Positions 6,668 through 14,875 of a stretch of DNA of 17,980 bases are shown here, one piece after another. Position numbers and translations under genes: made by a program. The notes under the pieces are model-generated. The model made no database searches. It was not told the DNA's origin and saw nothing but the letters and a program-made list of their open reading frames with translations. Origin of the DNA: an uncultured Flavobacterium sp. Lineage in GTDB: Bacteria > Bacteroidota > Bacteroidia > Flavobacteriales > Flavobacteriaceae. Position 1 is the stretch's first letter, and each line of letters starts with the position of its first letter. Location of the stretch: contig NZ_CAMLIX010000094.1 in assembly GCF_946479975.1 (NCBI RefSeq), forward strand, positions 1 to 17,980, written 5' to 3'.

Positions 6668-7684
6668 ATGAGTAAAAGAATCTTGTTTTTATGGTTTATC
6701 GTTTTGTTTTTCTTTTCGTGTAAAAAGGAAAACACTTTAAATTCTTCTGCATCAACTTCTAAACAGACAGAAGAAAACAGTATCGGTGACCCATTGCCAA
6801 GCTGGAATGATGGAACTTTAAAAAGTGATATTATTGCTTATGTTGAAAAAGTAACCAAAAAAGGAAGTTCAGATTTTATTCCTGAAGAAGACAGAATTGC
6901 CACTTTTGACAATGACGGAACTCTCTGGGCAGAAAGACCATATGTACAAGAACTTTTTGCTTATTATCAAATAAAAAAAATGGTCGAGGCTAAACCTGAG
7001 TTAGCTAAAAAACAGCCTTTTAAAGCAGTTATAGAAAAAGACAAAACTTTCTTTGAAAAAGGAGGCGAAAAAGCGCTTATGGAACTCGTAATTGCAACGC
7101 ATACCGGAATGAATGAGGATGATTTTGAAGCTTCGCTAAAAGATTTTTATAAGAATGTTAAATACTCCAATAAAAACCTTCCGTTGAAACAAATCCGATA
7201 TCAGCCACAATTAGAACTTTTAAATTATCTCCGTGCAAACGGATTTAAAACCTATATCGTAACAGGCGGGACGATCGAAGTCGTAAGAGGAATTTCTCAG
7301 GATTTTTACGGAATTCCGAAAGATCAGGTTGTTGGAACTTCATTCAAATATAAATATGATAAGGTAAAAAATGAAGTACAACGCGAGCCGGCTCTAGATC
7401 ATTTTAATGACAAAGAAGGAAAACCTGAGGGTATACAACTCCATATTGGCAAACGTCCTGTTTTTGCCTGCGGCAATGAAGGCGGGGGCGGAGATATCGC
7501 CATGCTGCAATATTCTCAGGGAAACAAATATCCATCTTTTCAACTATTGGTAAATCACAACGATTCTATACGCGAATACAGTTATCAGGAAAAAGACAAT
7601 GCATCACTTAACGCTGCTATAAAAAATAAATGGCATGTTATTGACATGAAAAAAGACTGGAAAAAAGTTTTTTCAGACAATTAG
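6668..7684 (+). CDS. HAD-superfamily phosphatase, predicted lipoprotein
   Basis: This 338-residue protein starts with a lipoprotein signal: a basic start, a hydrophobic stretch and the lipobox-like LFFFSC with C18, so it should be anchored in the envelope facing the periplasm or the surface. HAD motif I is ATFDNDGTLW with nucleophile D81 and general acid D83. Motif II is TYIVTGGT with T199 in VTG, K262 of GKRPVF is the likely motif III lysine, and motif IV is GNEGGGGDIAML with D276. The domain resembles the phosphoserine-phosphatase-like branch, but the substrate is unknown. The helical cap region is at about 95-180. It is followed after 95 nt, with a hairpin between, by an outer-membrane barrel gene. 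GTTTCA dyads flank it on both sides. Confidence 0.85.
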   Translation: MSKRILFLWFIVLFFFSCKKENTLNSSASTSKQTEENSIGDPLPSWNDGTLKSDIIAYVEKVTKKGSSDFIPEEDRIATFDNDGTLWAERPYVQELFAYYQIKKMVEAKPELAKKQPFKAVIEKDKTFFEKGGEKALMELVIATHTGMNEDDFEASLKDFYKNVKYSNKNLPLKQIRYQPQLELLNYLRANGFKTYIVTGGTIEVVRGISQDFYGIPKDQVVGTSFKYKYDKVKNEVQREPALDHFNDKEGKPEGIQLHIGKRPVFACGNEGGGGDIAMLQYSQGNKYPSFQLLVNHNDSIREYSYQEKDNASLNAAIKNKWHVIDMKKDWKKVFSDN

Positions 7685-7710
7685 GTTGAATTAGTAAATT
7701 AAAATTAAAG

Positions 7711-7739
7711 TGAAACAACTCCATTGGTTGTTTCATTTT
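7711..7739 (+). terminator. Terminator-like hairpin after the HAD gene
   Basis: A perfect 9-bp stem TGAAACAAC/GTTGTTTCA has a 7-nt loop and a short run of four T (TTTTGATTTT). The arms repeat the TGAAACAA motif of the dyads upstream of the gene, so it may be a weak terminator, a protein-binding dyad or both. Confidence 0.5.
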
Positions 7740-7779
7740 GATTTTAAAATAGCATTTATAAATTTAAAATGAATAACCT

Positions 7780-8595
7780 ATGAAACTTCATAAAGTTGCC
7801 AAATTACTGTGCTGCACAATCTGTTTTATCTTTAGTTTTAATGTAACCGCTCAGGAAGAAAAGCCCGGAAATAGTGCTCAGGAACTGGCAGATAAATTAG
7901 CAAATCCAGTTGCAAGCTTAATTAGTGTTCCTTTCCAAAATAATATAAACTACGGAATTGGTCCTTATAACGGCGTAAAATATACGCTGAATATACAACC
8001 CATTATTCCGTTTAAATTATCAGATAATCTGAATTTGATTACCCGTTATATTGTTCCAATTGTAGATCAAAGAAATATTACAGGATTAAATGCGCACGAA
8101 TTTGGTTTAAGCGATGTCAATATTACGGCATTTTTTGCTCCTAAAAGTAAAAAAATAATCTACGGAATTGGTCCAGTATTTCTAGTTCCGACTGCAACAG
8201 AAAAATTTTTAGGCACAGAAAAGTTCGGAATCGGGCCCAGCGCTTTAGTAATGCATCAAGGAAAAGGACTTACAGTGGGTTTTATTGCCAATCAAATTTG
8301 GTCGGTTGCTGGAGCGAATGATCGTAGTGATGTCAATCAGTTTTATACGCAGTTATTTCTTTCTCATAGTTATAAAAGCGGTGCGTCTTTGGGAGTTAAT
8401 GCAGAAATTACGCAGAACTGGGAATCAAATACCACTTTAATTTCCTTGAATCCATCAATGGGAGGTGTTACAAAATTTGGTGATCAGGTAGTTCAATTTT
8501 CTGTACAGCCTTTAATTCCAATTTTAGGGCATGAATCGATAAGACCAGATTGGGGTTTGAGAGCTGCCATTGCTTTTGTCTTTCCTGGATCTTAA
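7780..8595 (+). CDS. Outer-membrane beta-barrel, 'neuromedin U'-annotated family
   Basis: A Sec signal peptide ends at about A24 (NVTA|QEE). The mature part begins with a helical segment NSAQELADKLANPVASLISVPFQNN, which is the hallmark of a family often mis-annotated as neuromedin U. The rest alternates short hydrophobic and polar stretches, as expected of an 8-12-strand outer-membrane barrel. It ends RAAIAFVFPGS, with aromatic residues near the C-terminus. The role is probably a transporter or channel, with no known substrate; the neuromedin name has no functional meaning in bacteria. It follows the HAD lipoprotein and precedes a DUF4136 lipoprotein, so it belongs to an envelope cluster. Confidence 0.75.
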   Translation: MKLHKVAKLLCCTICFIFSFNVTAQEEKPGNSAQELADKLANPVASLISVPFQNNINYGIGPYNGVKYTLNIQPIIPFKLSDNLNLITRYIVPIVDQRNITGLNAHEFGLSDVNITAFFAPKSKKIIYGIGPVFLVPTATEKFLGTEKFGIGPSALVMHQGKGLTVGFIANQIWSVAGANDRSDVNQFYTQLFLSHSYKSGASLGVNAEITQNWESNTTLISLNPSMGGVTKFGDQVVQFSVQPLIPILGHESIRPDWGLRAAIAFVFPGS

Positions 8596-8669
8596 AAAAC
8601 ACCTCTTAGATTATTTGAAATGAAACCATTTTGAACTGAAAGACCGTAAGTAAGATTTTATTTATTTAA

Positions 8670-8702
8670 TTGTAAATAATTACATAAAATCTCTTATCTT
8701 TG
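8670..8702 (+). promoter_or_regulatory. Promoter of the DUF4136 gene
   Basis: TATCTTTG at 8695-8702 is an exact TAnnTTTG box. TTG at 8670-8672 lies 22 nt upstream, within the 17-23 range. The start would be near 8708, at the left arm of the dyad at 8709-8759. The 250-nt gap 8596-8845 holds nothing else recognisable. Confidence 0.65.
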
Positions 8703-8708
8703 AATTGA

Positions 8709-8759
8709 GTCTAAGTAGTTGTTTGTTAATTGATTGTGTGTTTTAAATTATACTTAGAC
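8709..8759 (+). promoter_or_regulatory. GTCTAAGTA dyad in the DUF4136 leader
   Basis: Perfect 9-bp arms GTCTAAGTA and TACTTAGAC flank a 33-nt spacer. The left arm begins at the predicted transcript start. It may form a 5'-terminal RNA stem or be a DNA-binding dyad. A pyrimidine-rich stretch follows it. Confidence 0.4.
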
Positions 8760-8845
8760 CTTTCTCCGCCTCTTTATCCAAGATTTTTTAAGATTTTAAT
8801 AGATTCGAGTTAAACTGATTTAATTATTAATTTAAATACCACAAC

Positions 8846-9424
8846 ATGAATATTAAAAGAACAAATCTTCGTCTTATCCCACTTTTGTTTTTGGGTTTAA
8901 TTTACAGCTGTTCTCCAACTGTAAAAGTAACCACAGATTATGACCATTCTGCTAATTTTGAATCATACAAAACCTTTGCGGTTTATGATTTAAAAGCGCA
9001 AGAAGGTCAGGTTAATCAATTAAATGTGGACCGTGTAACCAATGCTATTCGAAACGAAATGCTGGCCAAAGGCTTTACAGAATCCAGTAATCCAGATTTA
9101 AAAGTAAATGCCGTATCGATTTTAAAAAATAGAACTTCAACAACTGCCAGCACAGATTTTTATGGATATGGCGGTATGTATCGTCCGTACGGATATTGGG
9201 GCGGAGGCGCCATGATGGGCGGTGCCAATACCACATTCAATACGTACAATTATATAGACGGTTCTTTGGTAATTGATATTGTATCTACAAAAACACAAAA
9301 ACTGCTGTGGCAGGGAATCGGAAATGCCGAAATCGACAGTAAACCAGACAATCCAGAAGAATTTATCAATAGTTCTATCAAAAAAATTCTTGCAGGTTTT
9401 CCTCCGGGTGCATCCAAAAAATAA
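8846..9424 (+). CDS. DUF4136 domain lipoprotein
   Basis: The 192-residue protein has a lipoprotein signal ending LIYSC with C22 as the lipidated cysteine. The pattern after it is that of DUF4136: TVKVTTDYDHSANFESYKTFAVYD, a helix with VDRVTNAIRNEMLAKGF, DLKVNAVS, and a late LVIDIVSTKTQKLLWQG strand. A Gly/Tyr-rich loop at about 106-127 is typical of the flavobacterial members. The function of DUF4136 proteins is unknown; they sit in the periplasm or outer membrane. It has its own promoter, and a 25-bp hairpin follows it. Confidence 0.88.
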   Translation: MNIKRTNLRLIPLLFLGLIYSCSPTVKVTTDYDHSANFESYKTFAVYDLKAQEGQVNQLNVDRVTNAIRNEMLAKGFTESSNPDLKVNAVSILKNRTSTTASTDFYGYGGMYRPYGYWGGGAMMGGANTTFNTYNYIDGSLVIDIVSTKTQKLLWQGIGNAEIDSKPDNPEEFINSSIKKILAGFPPGASKK

Positions 9425-9427
9425 TTA

Positions 9428-9482
9428 TTAATGCAAAACCATGTACTTGTCTAATGCAGACAGGTACATGGTTTTGCATTAA
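9428..9482 (+). terminator. 25-bp hairpin after the DUF4136 gene
   Basis: Arms 9428-9452 and 9458-9482 pair over 25 bp with a single T-G wobble, around a 5-nt loop AATGC. No T-run follows, so it is not a standard intrinsic terminator. It could protect the 3' end of the DUF4136 message, be cut by RNase III, or be a small mobile palindrome. Confidence 0.55.
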
Positions 9483-9540
9483 AGTCTACTTTCGTACGCT
9501 ATTTTTAAGAGAAGTAATTTATTAATTTAAGCTAAAAAAA

Positions 9541-10716
9541 ATGATCGATATTTTACTTTCACTTTTCTTTTTTATTGCGACGATTGCAGGTCTGGCTACT
9601 TCTTTTATGGTTCTTTTTTCAAAAAAAAACTATTCAAAAAGTTTCTTCTTAGGAATGTTTTTATTCAGTCTTGCGGTAGTAAGTATCTATAACTTTTATC
9701 TCTCGGCTAATATATTTAGAGCATTTCCAGCTTTATTAACGATTACAAAATCGTTTATTTTTTTAGCGGCGCCTTGTTCTTTCTTATATGTTAGAAATAT
9801 TTTGTCTCAAAGCACTACAAACAAAAAATACGACTGGATACATTTTATTCCGTTTGGAATTTATTTTATTTTGACCCTTTTTGTATTTCTGGGAAGTTAT
9901 ACCAACTTAAAAATTGTTGCTAATATAGGTTCAGTTATCAAAAATCCATTTTCTAATTTAACCTTAACGATCTGGCTTTTTTATGTCTTTTTTCAAACCA
10001 TGTTGATTTTAAATTATGATCTGAAAAAATTTAAAGGAAACCACTTTCATAGAAGTAAAGTAATCAATTGGATTAGGGTTTATAACCTTATGATTTTGAT
10101 TTTATTTTCGGCACTTTTTGTCCACCATTTTCTTCTAAAAAAAATAAGCGAAGTAGACATTTCATGCTATTTTTTAATTTCATCTGTTTTATTTATTACT
10201 GTCGGATGGCTTTATTTCAAACCTCAGATTTTTCATGATGAAGAAGAAGTATTCCATTTTGTAAGTGATCAAACAATCGTAGTAAAATCAAAAGAAGTCA
10301 AAAGTAATCTGCCAATTTCTAATGAATTAACCACCGACAGAAAGCAAGATTATTTGTTGAAATTAGATTATGTTCTAAATTCTAAAAAACTATTTTTAAA
10401 GAAAAATTTTGTAATTCGAGACCTTTCAGACGAAACCGGAATTTCGGTTCATCTATTATCCAATCTCATCAATTCAGAATTTGGACTTCATTTTCAGGAT
10501 TATGTAAATGTTAAAAGAATCGAATATTTTCGAGACAAAATAAATGATCCAGAATGGAAAGATTTGTCGCTAGAAGGCATGGCGTGGGGTTCTGGATTTA
10601 AATCTCGAACAACCTGCTTTAGAGCTTTTATAAAACATACCGGAAAATCTCCATCAGAATATTTTAAAACCATTCGTATAAACTCAGATTGTACAAGCGC
10701 CTATTCTTTTAAATAA
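9541..10716 (+). CDS. Seven-helix membrane AraC-family transcriptional regulator
   Basis: The 391-residue protein has seven hydrophobic segments at about residues 4-26, 34-54, 61-83, 99-120, 139-160, 180-199 and 207-226. A linker to about 265 and an AraC-type helix-turn-helix domain follow to about 376. The HTH region shows the first helix pair at VIRDLSDETGISVHLLSNLINSEFG, and the second at SLEGMAWGSGFKSRTTCFRAFIKHTGKSPSEY. Such proteins are thought to sense a membrane or envelope signal and bind DNA from the inner membrane. It lies between the DUF4136 lipoprotein gene and two outer-membrane protein genes, which are its obvious candidate targets. The ATG at 9541 follows an A-rich tract. Confidence 0.88.
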   Translation: MIDILLSLFFFIATIAGLATSFMVLFSKKNYSKSFFLGMFLFSLAVVSIYNFYLSANIFRAFPALLTITKSFIFLAAPCSFLYVRNILSQSTTNKKYDWIHFIPFGIYFILTLFVFLGSYTNLKIVANIGSVIKNPFSNLTLTIWLFYVFFQTMLILNYDLKKFKGNHFHRSKVINWIRVYNLMILILFSALFVHHFLLKKISEVDISCYFLISSVLFITVGWLYFKPQIFHDEEEVFHFVSDQTIVVKSKEVKSNLPISNELTTDRKQDYLLKLDYVLNSKKLFLKKNFVIRDLSDETGISVHLLSNLINSEFGLHFQDYVNVKRIEYFRDKINDPEWKDLSLEGMAWGSGFKSRTTCFRAFIKHTGKSPSEYFKTIRINSDCTSAYSFK

Positions 10717-10789
10717 AAATCTCTCTTCTCCAGAAATCCTGTTATTCGCCGCGGTTGTAAAGTCTTAATTCATTTTAAAACATTTCACC

Positions 10790-11755
10790 ATGAAAGCAAT
10801 AAATTATAATTCAAGAAAAACAGTACCACTAGTTTTAGCGGTAATGTTTACCTTCATTTCATTTTACAGCCAAGCACAGCTAAAAGGCGGTCATATGCTT
10901 GGCGCAATGGGACTTCAAGCGGGAACTCAGCCACCAGAAAATACTTTAAGTGTATATGTTCCGGCTTATATTTACACTGCAAATTGTCTGCGAAACGGAG
11001 ACGGCGACAATGTTGGAAATCCAGATTTAACCATGTTTGTAACGGGCGCAGGTGCGTCTTATGTGAGCGATTTTAAAATTTTAGGCGGTAATTATGGTGC
11101 TACAATTTTGCTGGCAGGCGCTTCAAATACCATTCAGGGAAGTTATGTCGATTCTAAAGTCAATTTTGCTTTTACAGATATGTATGTGCAGCCTGTTCAA
11201 TTGGGCTGGCACAATAAAAAAGCTGATTTTGTTTTTAGTTATCAATTGTATATTCCAACAGGAAAATATGAATTAGGAGGAAGTGAAAACAGCGGATTAG
11301 GAATGTATATCAATGAAATTTCTGCAGGAACAACTTTGTTTTTTAATGAAAAAAAGACCTTTCATTTCTCCACTTTAGCCTCGTATGAAATCAACGGAAA
11401 GAAAAAAGATACCGATATCAAAACAGGAGACATTGTTAGTATTGAAGGAGGTTTAGGAAAAACATTTTATTGTATGAATGCTGAAAAAACCGCTCCGAAA
11501 GGAATCGTAAATGCTGGAGTAATTTATTATTTACAATACAAAGTATCCGACGATAAAATTCCAGTTGGAAATTTTATAATCGAACCAGACAAAGATCATA
11601 TAAGTGCAGTTGGCGCAGAGATAAATTATTTTCATGTTGGCTGTATGACTTCGGCAGGATTTAGATGGGTTTCAGAATTTGGTGCCGTAAATAGATTTCA
11701 AGGAAATACTTTTTTCATCACTTTGGCTCATGTTTTCAATTTGAAGAAAAAATAG
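10790..11755 (+). CDS. SphA/MetA-pathway-type outer-membrane transporter
   Basis: A Sec signal peptide ends at about A29 (YSQA|QLKGG). The 321-residue protein shows the pattern of the Phenol_MetA_deg/SphA barrel family: an early GGHMLGAMGLQAGTQPPENTLSVYVPAYIYTA-type segment (given here only in outline), the DMYVQPVQLGWHNKKADFVF stretch, then YQLYIPTGKYELGG, and a terminal FFITLAHVFNLKKK strand. Family members are outer-membrane barrels thought to take up hydrophobic compounds; the substrate is unknown. It follows the membrane AraC regulator by 73 nt and precedes a BamA-like barrel by 66 nt, so the three may be co-expressed. No promoter box was found in the spacer. Confidence 0.78.
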   Translation: MKAINYNSRKTVPLVLAVMFTFISFYSQAQLKGGHMLGAMGLQAGTQPPENTLSVYVPAYIYTANCLRNGDGDNVGNPDLTMFVTGAGASYVSDFKILGGNYGATILLAGASNTIQGSYVDSKVNFAFTDMYVQPVQLGWHNKKADFVFSYQLYIPTGKYELGGSENSGLGMYINEISAGTTLFFNEKKTFHFSTLASYEINGKKKDTDIKTGDIVSIEGGLGKTFYCMNAEKTAPKGIVNAGVIYYLQYKVSDDKIPVGNFIIEPDKDHISAVGAEINYFHVGCMTSAGFRWVSEFGAVNRFQGNTFFITLAHVFNLKKK

Positions 11756-11821
11756 ATTATAAGATTTTAAGGGTTTAGAATAAGGTAAATTTTTAATAGA
11801 AAAAGCTTCAGATTCTCTTAT

Positions 11822-12982
11822 ATGAAAAACAAAAAAACAACTCGAAAAGTCATCTTATTTTCACTTTGGTTTGTCTTATCATTTCAAATCATAAATGCTC
11901 AGAAACAGCATATAAGCGTAAAAGATTCGCTTGACGGTGCTTTAGATTTAAGCGACTATATTATTTATGCACACGGTTTTATTGTGGTTCCTACAGTTGT
12001 TACAGAACCAGCATTAGGTGGAATTGGAGGCGCAATTGTGCCAGTTTTCCTTAAAAAGCACGCGCCAGTTATTGACGAAAACGGAAAAAAACGTTTTATA
12101 AATCCAGATATAACGGGAGGAATGGGAATGTACACGGGAAATAAAAGCTGGATGGTTGGCGCCTTTCGTTCTGGAACTCTCATTAAACCCAAAATATTGT
12201 ATCGCATTATGGCGGGTTATGGCGACATGAATTTATCATTTTATGCCAATAATCGCCCGAATCTGGCTGATCAGGAATTCAAACTCAATTTTAAATCTAC
12301 TATTTTTTATACCCAATGGCTGAAACAATTTAATAATCCGAAATGGAGTGCTGGGCCGCAATATCTTTTTTTAAATTCTAAAATAAATTTACCCAATGCA
12401 GATCTTCCGCCGCCATTTGTAAATCCGAAAGACATTAAAAGTACTATAAGTCAGTTGGGAGGAGCAATACAGTTTGACGGACGCGACAATATATTTACGC
12501 CAGATAAAGGAATCAGACTTCAATCAGATTTCTTTTGGTCAGATAATATATTGGGAAGCGATTATGATGCTTGGCGCGTCAATTTATCTGCAATAGGATT
12601 TTATCCCTTAACTAAAAAATTAATTGGCGGGCTGAGGATTGAAGGGGAACAGGCGTTTGGGAACCCGCCTTTTTATCTTTTACCGGGTATTAATTTAAGA
12701 GGAATTCCAGGGGGAAGATATCAAGGAAAAACCAGTATTGTAACCGAAGCCGAATTAAGATGGGATTTTTACAGACGCTGGAGTATTATGGGTTACGGTG
12801 GTTTGGCCAGCGCTTTTAACGATTGGGATCAGGCTTTTGAAAAACCAGTTGTCTATAGCTACGGAACGGGTTTTAGGTATTTGCTGGCTCGAAAGTTTAA
12901 ACTAAGAATGGGAGTTGATGTTGCTAAAGGACCAGAAGATTGGGCATATTATATTGTTTTTGGAAGCAATTGGCTGCGATGA
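11822..12982 (+). CDS. BamA/TamA-type outer-membrane barrel (Omp85 surface antigen), without POTRA domains
   Basis: The 386-residue protein has a Sec signal ending at about A26 (INA|QKQH). The C-terminal half matches the Omp85 barrel: GIRLQSDFFWSD, a glycine-rich turn, NLRGIPGGRYQGKTSIV at 291-307 (the RGF/Y-type loop of the family), then ELRWDFYRRWSIMGYGG. There is no room for POTRA domains, which distinguishes it from true BamA or TamA. Such short members are found in Bacteroidota beside other envelope proteins and their role is unknown. It ends the + strand envelope cluster and converges on the CPBP protease gene. The last residues NWLR lack the usual terminal aromatic residue. Confidence 0.82.
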   Translation: MKNKKTTRKVILFSLWFVLSFQIINAQKQHISVKDSLDGALDLSDYIIYAHGFIVVPTVVTEPALGGIGGAIVPVFLKKHAPVIDENGKKRFINPDITGGMGMYTGNKSWMVGAFRSGTLIKPKILYRIMAGYGDMNLSFYANNRPNLADQEFKLNFKSTIFYTQWLKQFNNPKWSAGPQYLFLNSKINLPNADLPPPFVNPKDIKSTISQLGGAIQFDGRDNIFTPDKGIRLQSDFFWSDNILGSDYDAWRVNLSAIGFYPLTKKLIGGLRIEGEQAFGNPPFYLLPGINLRGIPGGRYQGKTSIVTEAELRWDFYRRWSIMGYGGLASAFNDWDQAFEKPVVYSYGTGFRYLLARKFKLRMGVDVAKGPEDWAYYIVFGSNWLR

Positions 12983-12991
12983 GTTTTTTTA

Positions 12992-13075
12992 GTTTTCAGT
13001 CTCAGTTTTCAGTCTCAGTCTCAGTTCCAGTTTTCAGTCTCAGTCTCGGTTTTCAGTCTCAGTCTCGGTTTTCAG
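12992..13075. repeat. CAGTCT/TTTTCAG tandem repeat
   Basis: TTTTCAG recurs at 12993, 13006, 13031, 13050 and 13069. Two perfect 19-bp units TTTTCAGTCTCAGTCTCGG lie at 13031-13068, and shorter variants are built from the hexamer CAGTCT. The array starts about 10 nt after the BamA-type stop codon, between converging genes. Such repeats are prone to slippage. A short open frame across it is not a gene. Confidence 0.85.
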
Positions 13076-13080
13076 TATGG

Positions 13081-13113
13081 AACTTTGTCAAAGTTTTGAA
13101 CTTTGACAAAGTT
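13081..13113. terminator. Perfect 15-bp hairpin between converging genes
   Basis: AACTTTGTCAAAGTT (13081-13095) and AACTTTGACAAAGTT (13099-13113) pair perfectly around TTG. Each arm is itself nearly palindromic. It sits between the converging BamA-like and CPBP genes and may stop both transcripts, although T-runs are weak. Its core ACTTTGTC recurs in the REP-like element at 17541-17647. Confidence 0.55.
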
Positions 13114-13135
13114 GAATATTTTAAAGTAAATTATA

Positions 13136-13999
13136 TTATTTCTTTTTCCAGTAAGGAGCAATGATTTTGTTTTGCTTATGACATAAAACCAATATTAAAA
13201 TAGTTGCAGCAGTACAGAAAAGAACAGCCTGAATACTTCCTTCTGGACCAAATGCTCCTCCGGTAATAAACTCTGAACCTTGAATTTTGGCGGTTATTAA
13301 ACTATTTGTTCTTTCGTTTCCAGAAGTTATGGCTCCAAAAATACCCGATTGTGTAAAATTCCATGCAAAATGTATCCCAATCGGTAACCATAAATTACGG
13401 CTGTAGATAAATGCGGCACCAAATAAGGAACCAGCCATTGTAATACACAATAAAGAAAGGAAACCACTATGCGGATTTATTAAATGTAAACCTCCAAAAA
13501 TAAGGGCAGAAATAAGCAGAGAAATATAACTTCCTAGTTTTTCTTCGATAATGCGGAACAAAATACCACGTACCAAAACTTCTTCGATAATAGCAACCGT
13601 AAACATAAGAGCAAACGGAATCAGGATCAATCGAATTGGGTTTACTTCAACAACGCTATAACTTCCGTTAAGGTAAATTACTAAAATAGTCAAAGCTTGT
13701 AAAACAAAACCAATTACGATTCCAGCCATAACATTGCTGATAAAGCCTGACGCTGCAAATTCTGTTATAACTCTTTTGTCATATTTTTTAAAAAAGAAAA
13801 TGTAACTTAAAATGCAGGAAGCCGAAACAAAAAGTCCTTTTAAAAGACTTCTGATGTCTTTGTCAAGCGGCGTTAAAGCAAGTAATTTTGAGGCAATCTG
13901 CTGTCCGACGATTACAACGAACATAAAAATAAGTAAGGCAAGAATAATTTTGGTTACAGGAGAATTAAATGTTCTTTGTTTTAAGGTAAGCGTTTCCAT
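13136..13999 (-). CDS. CPBP family intramembrane glutamic endopeptidase
   Basis: This 287-residue protein has about eight hydrophobic segments and the CPBP (Abi, Rce1-type) motifs in order: EEVLVRG with E139, E140 and R144, FGGLH with H172, and HFAWN with H210 and N214. These are the metal-free glutamic protease residues of the CAAX-protease fold. The enzyme would act within the inner membrane; the substrate is unknown. In bacteria such proteins often serve in bacteriocin immunity or peptide processing. It lies 78 nt downstream of an AraC-type regulator gene on the same strand, so the two may be one unit. The ATG at 13999 gives METLTLKQR. Confidence 0.87.
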   Translation of the reverse strand: METLTLKQRTFNSPVTKIILALLIFMFVVIVGQQIASKLLALTPLDKDIRSLLKGLFVSASCILSYIFFFKKYDKRVITEFAASGFISNVMAGIVIGFVLQALTILVIYLNGSYSVVEVNPIRLILIPFALMFTVAIIEEVLVRGILFRIIEEKLGSYISLLISALIFGGLHLINPHSGFLSLLCITMAGSLFGAAFIYSRNLWLPIGIHFAWNFTQSGIFGAITSGNERTNSLITAKIQGSEFITGGAFGPEGSIQAVLFCTAATILILVLCHKQNKIIAPYWKKK

Positions 14000-14077
14000 T
14001 TGGTTGGGTTTATTGATTTATGATGAAGCAAAAGTAGCCGACACCAAAATCAAAAAATAGAATGAAATTTGCCTTCC

Positions 14078-14875
14078 CTATAATTTTTGAAATTGTTTGG
14101 GTAAAAAACCTGTTTGAGTTTTAAAAGTGCGTATAAAATGACTTTGATCTGAAAAACCGCACTGCATGCCAATTTCGGTTAAACTGCCTTGATCAGATTG
14201 TATCAGCGAAAGCGAACGGTTAATTTTAACACGACGCATGTATTCTCCCAAAGTACAGCCAAAATATTTTGGGAAATGTTTAGAAATCGTAATCGGATTT
14301 AGGTTTAAAACCGTTGCTAAATCCTGAAGATTCGGATTTTCGTTCCAGCTGTCGTTTAATAATTCATGCAGACTCTTAACCCAAAACGGACTCTTTTCAT
14401 AGCGTTCCAAGTAATTATGAGCTTCAGAAAGCTGTGAAAACAACATTCTGATCGAGTCATTAGAAAAAACATCGGCACTTTGAGTTTCTTTAAAAATCTT
14501 AAGAATCAAGAATTTAGTCAGCGCACTGTTTTGAATAGATTTTTCGATTGTAGCTTCATTTATTTGAAGTTCTTTCAGGAGATTATCTTCTATTTCGATA
14601 TTAATATTTCGCGAAGGAAAAAGCGTGTCTTGGTTTAAATGCAGTTCGTCGGAGTGATAAAACAATAAAGAACCAGGTCCGACGGTTTCATTAAAATTTT
14701 TCCGTTTTTCTGTGGTTCCTCCTTTTAGAAAAAGTGTAATATGTGCATTATTATGCGAATGCCAGCCCTCATAAACCTTCTTTTGATACTCAGTTTCAAC
14801 CACAGCAATTCCTTGATTTGTATTGAAGATATTTTTGGTATTGCCGAGGTATTTTTCTTTTTCGAGTTCGTACAT
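14078..14875 (-). CDS. AraC-family transcriptional regulator (cupin-type sensor)
   Basis: The 265-residue protein has an N-terminal cupin-like sensing domain with GWHSHNNAHITLFLKGG at about 37-53 and GPGSLLFYHSDELH at about 67-79. The C-terminal AraC HTH domain is at about 178-263. Its first half is NPNLQDLATVLNLNPITISK and its second half is SLTEIGMQCGFSDQSHFIRTFK, followed by TGFLPKQF. It has no membrane segments, so unlike the regulator at 9541 it is soluble. It lies upstream of the CPBP protease gene on the same strand and is divergent from the C1 peptidase gene, with two dyads in the 234-nt spacer. Its regulon is likely local. The ligand is unknown. Confidence 0.9.
   Translation of the reverse strand: MYELEKEKYLGNTKNIFNTNQGIAVVETEYQKKVYEGWHSHNNAHITLFLKGGTTEKRKNFNETVGPGSLLFYHSDELHLNQDTLFPSRNINIEIEDNLLKELQINEATIEKSIQNSALTKFLILKIFKETQSADVFSNDSIRMLFSQLSEAHNYLERYEKSPFWVKSLHELLNDSWNENPNLQDLATVLNLNPITISKHFPKYFGCTLGEYMRRVKINRSLSLIQSDQGSLTEIGMQCGFSDQSHFIRTFKTQTGFLPKQFQKL

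Noticed and set aside
7780..8595. Bacterial neuromedin U hormone homologue
   Set aside because: The family name in databases is a legacy label; the sequence is that of an outer-membrane barrel.
12992..13075. CRISPR-like repetition
   Set aside because: The repeats are adjacent with irregular spacing of 13, 25, 19 and 19 bp and have no unique spacers, and no cas gene is present.
12940..13164. 74-codon open frame across the CAGTCT array
   Set aside because: It overlaps the end of the BamA-like gene in another frame and its product is mainly the translated tandem repeat (SFQSQFSVSVSVPVFSL).
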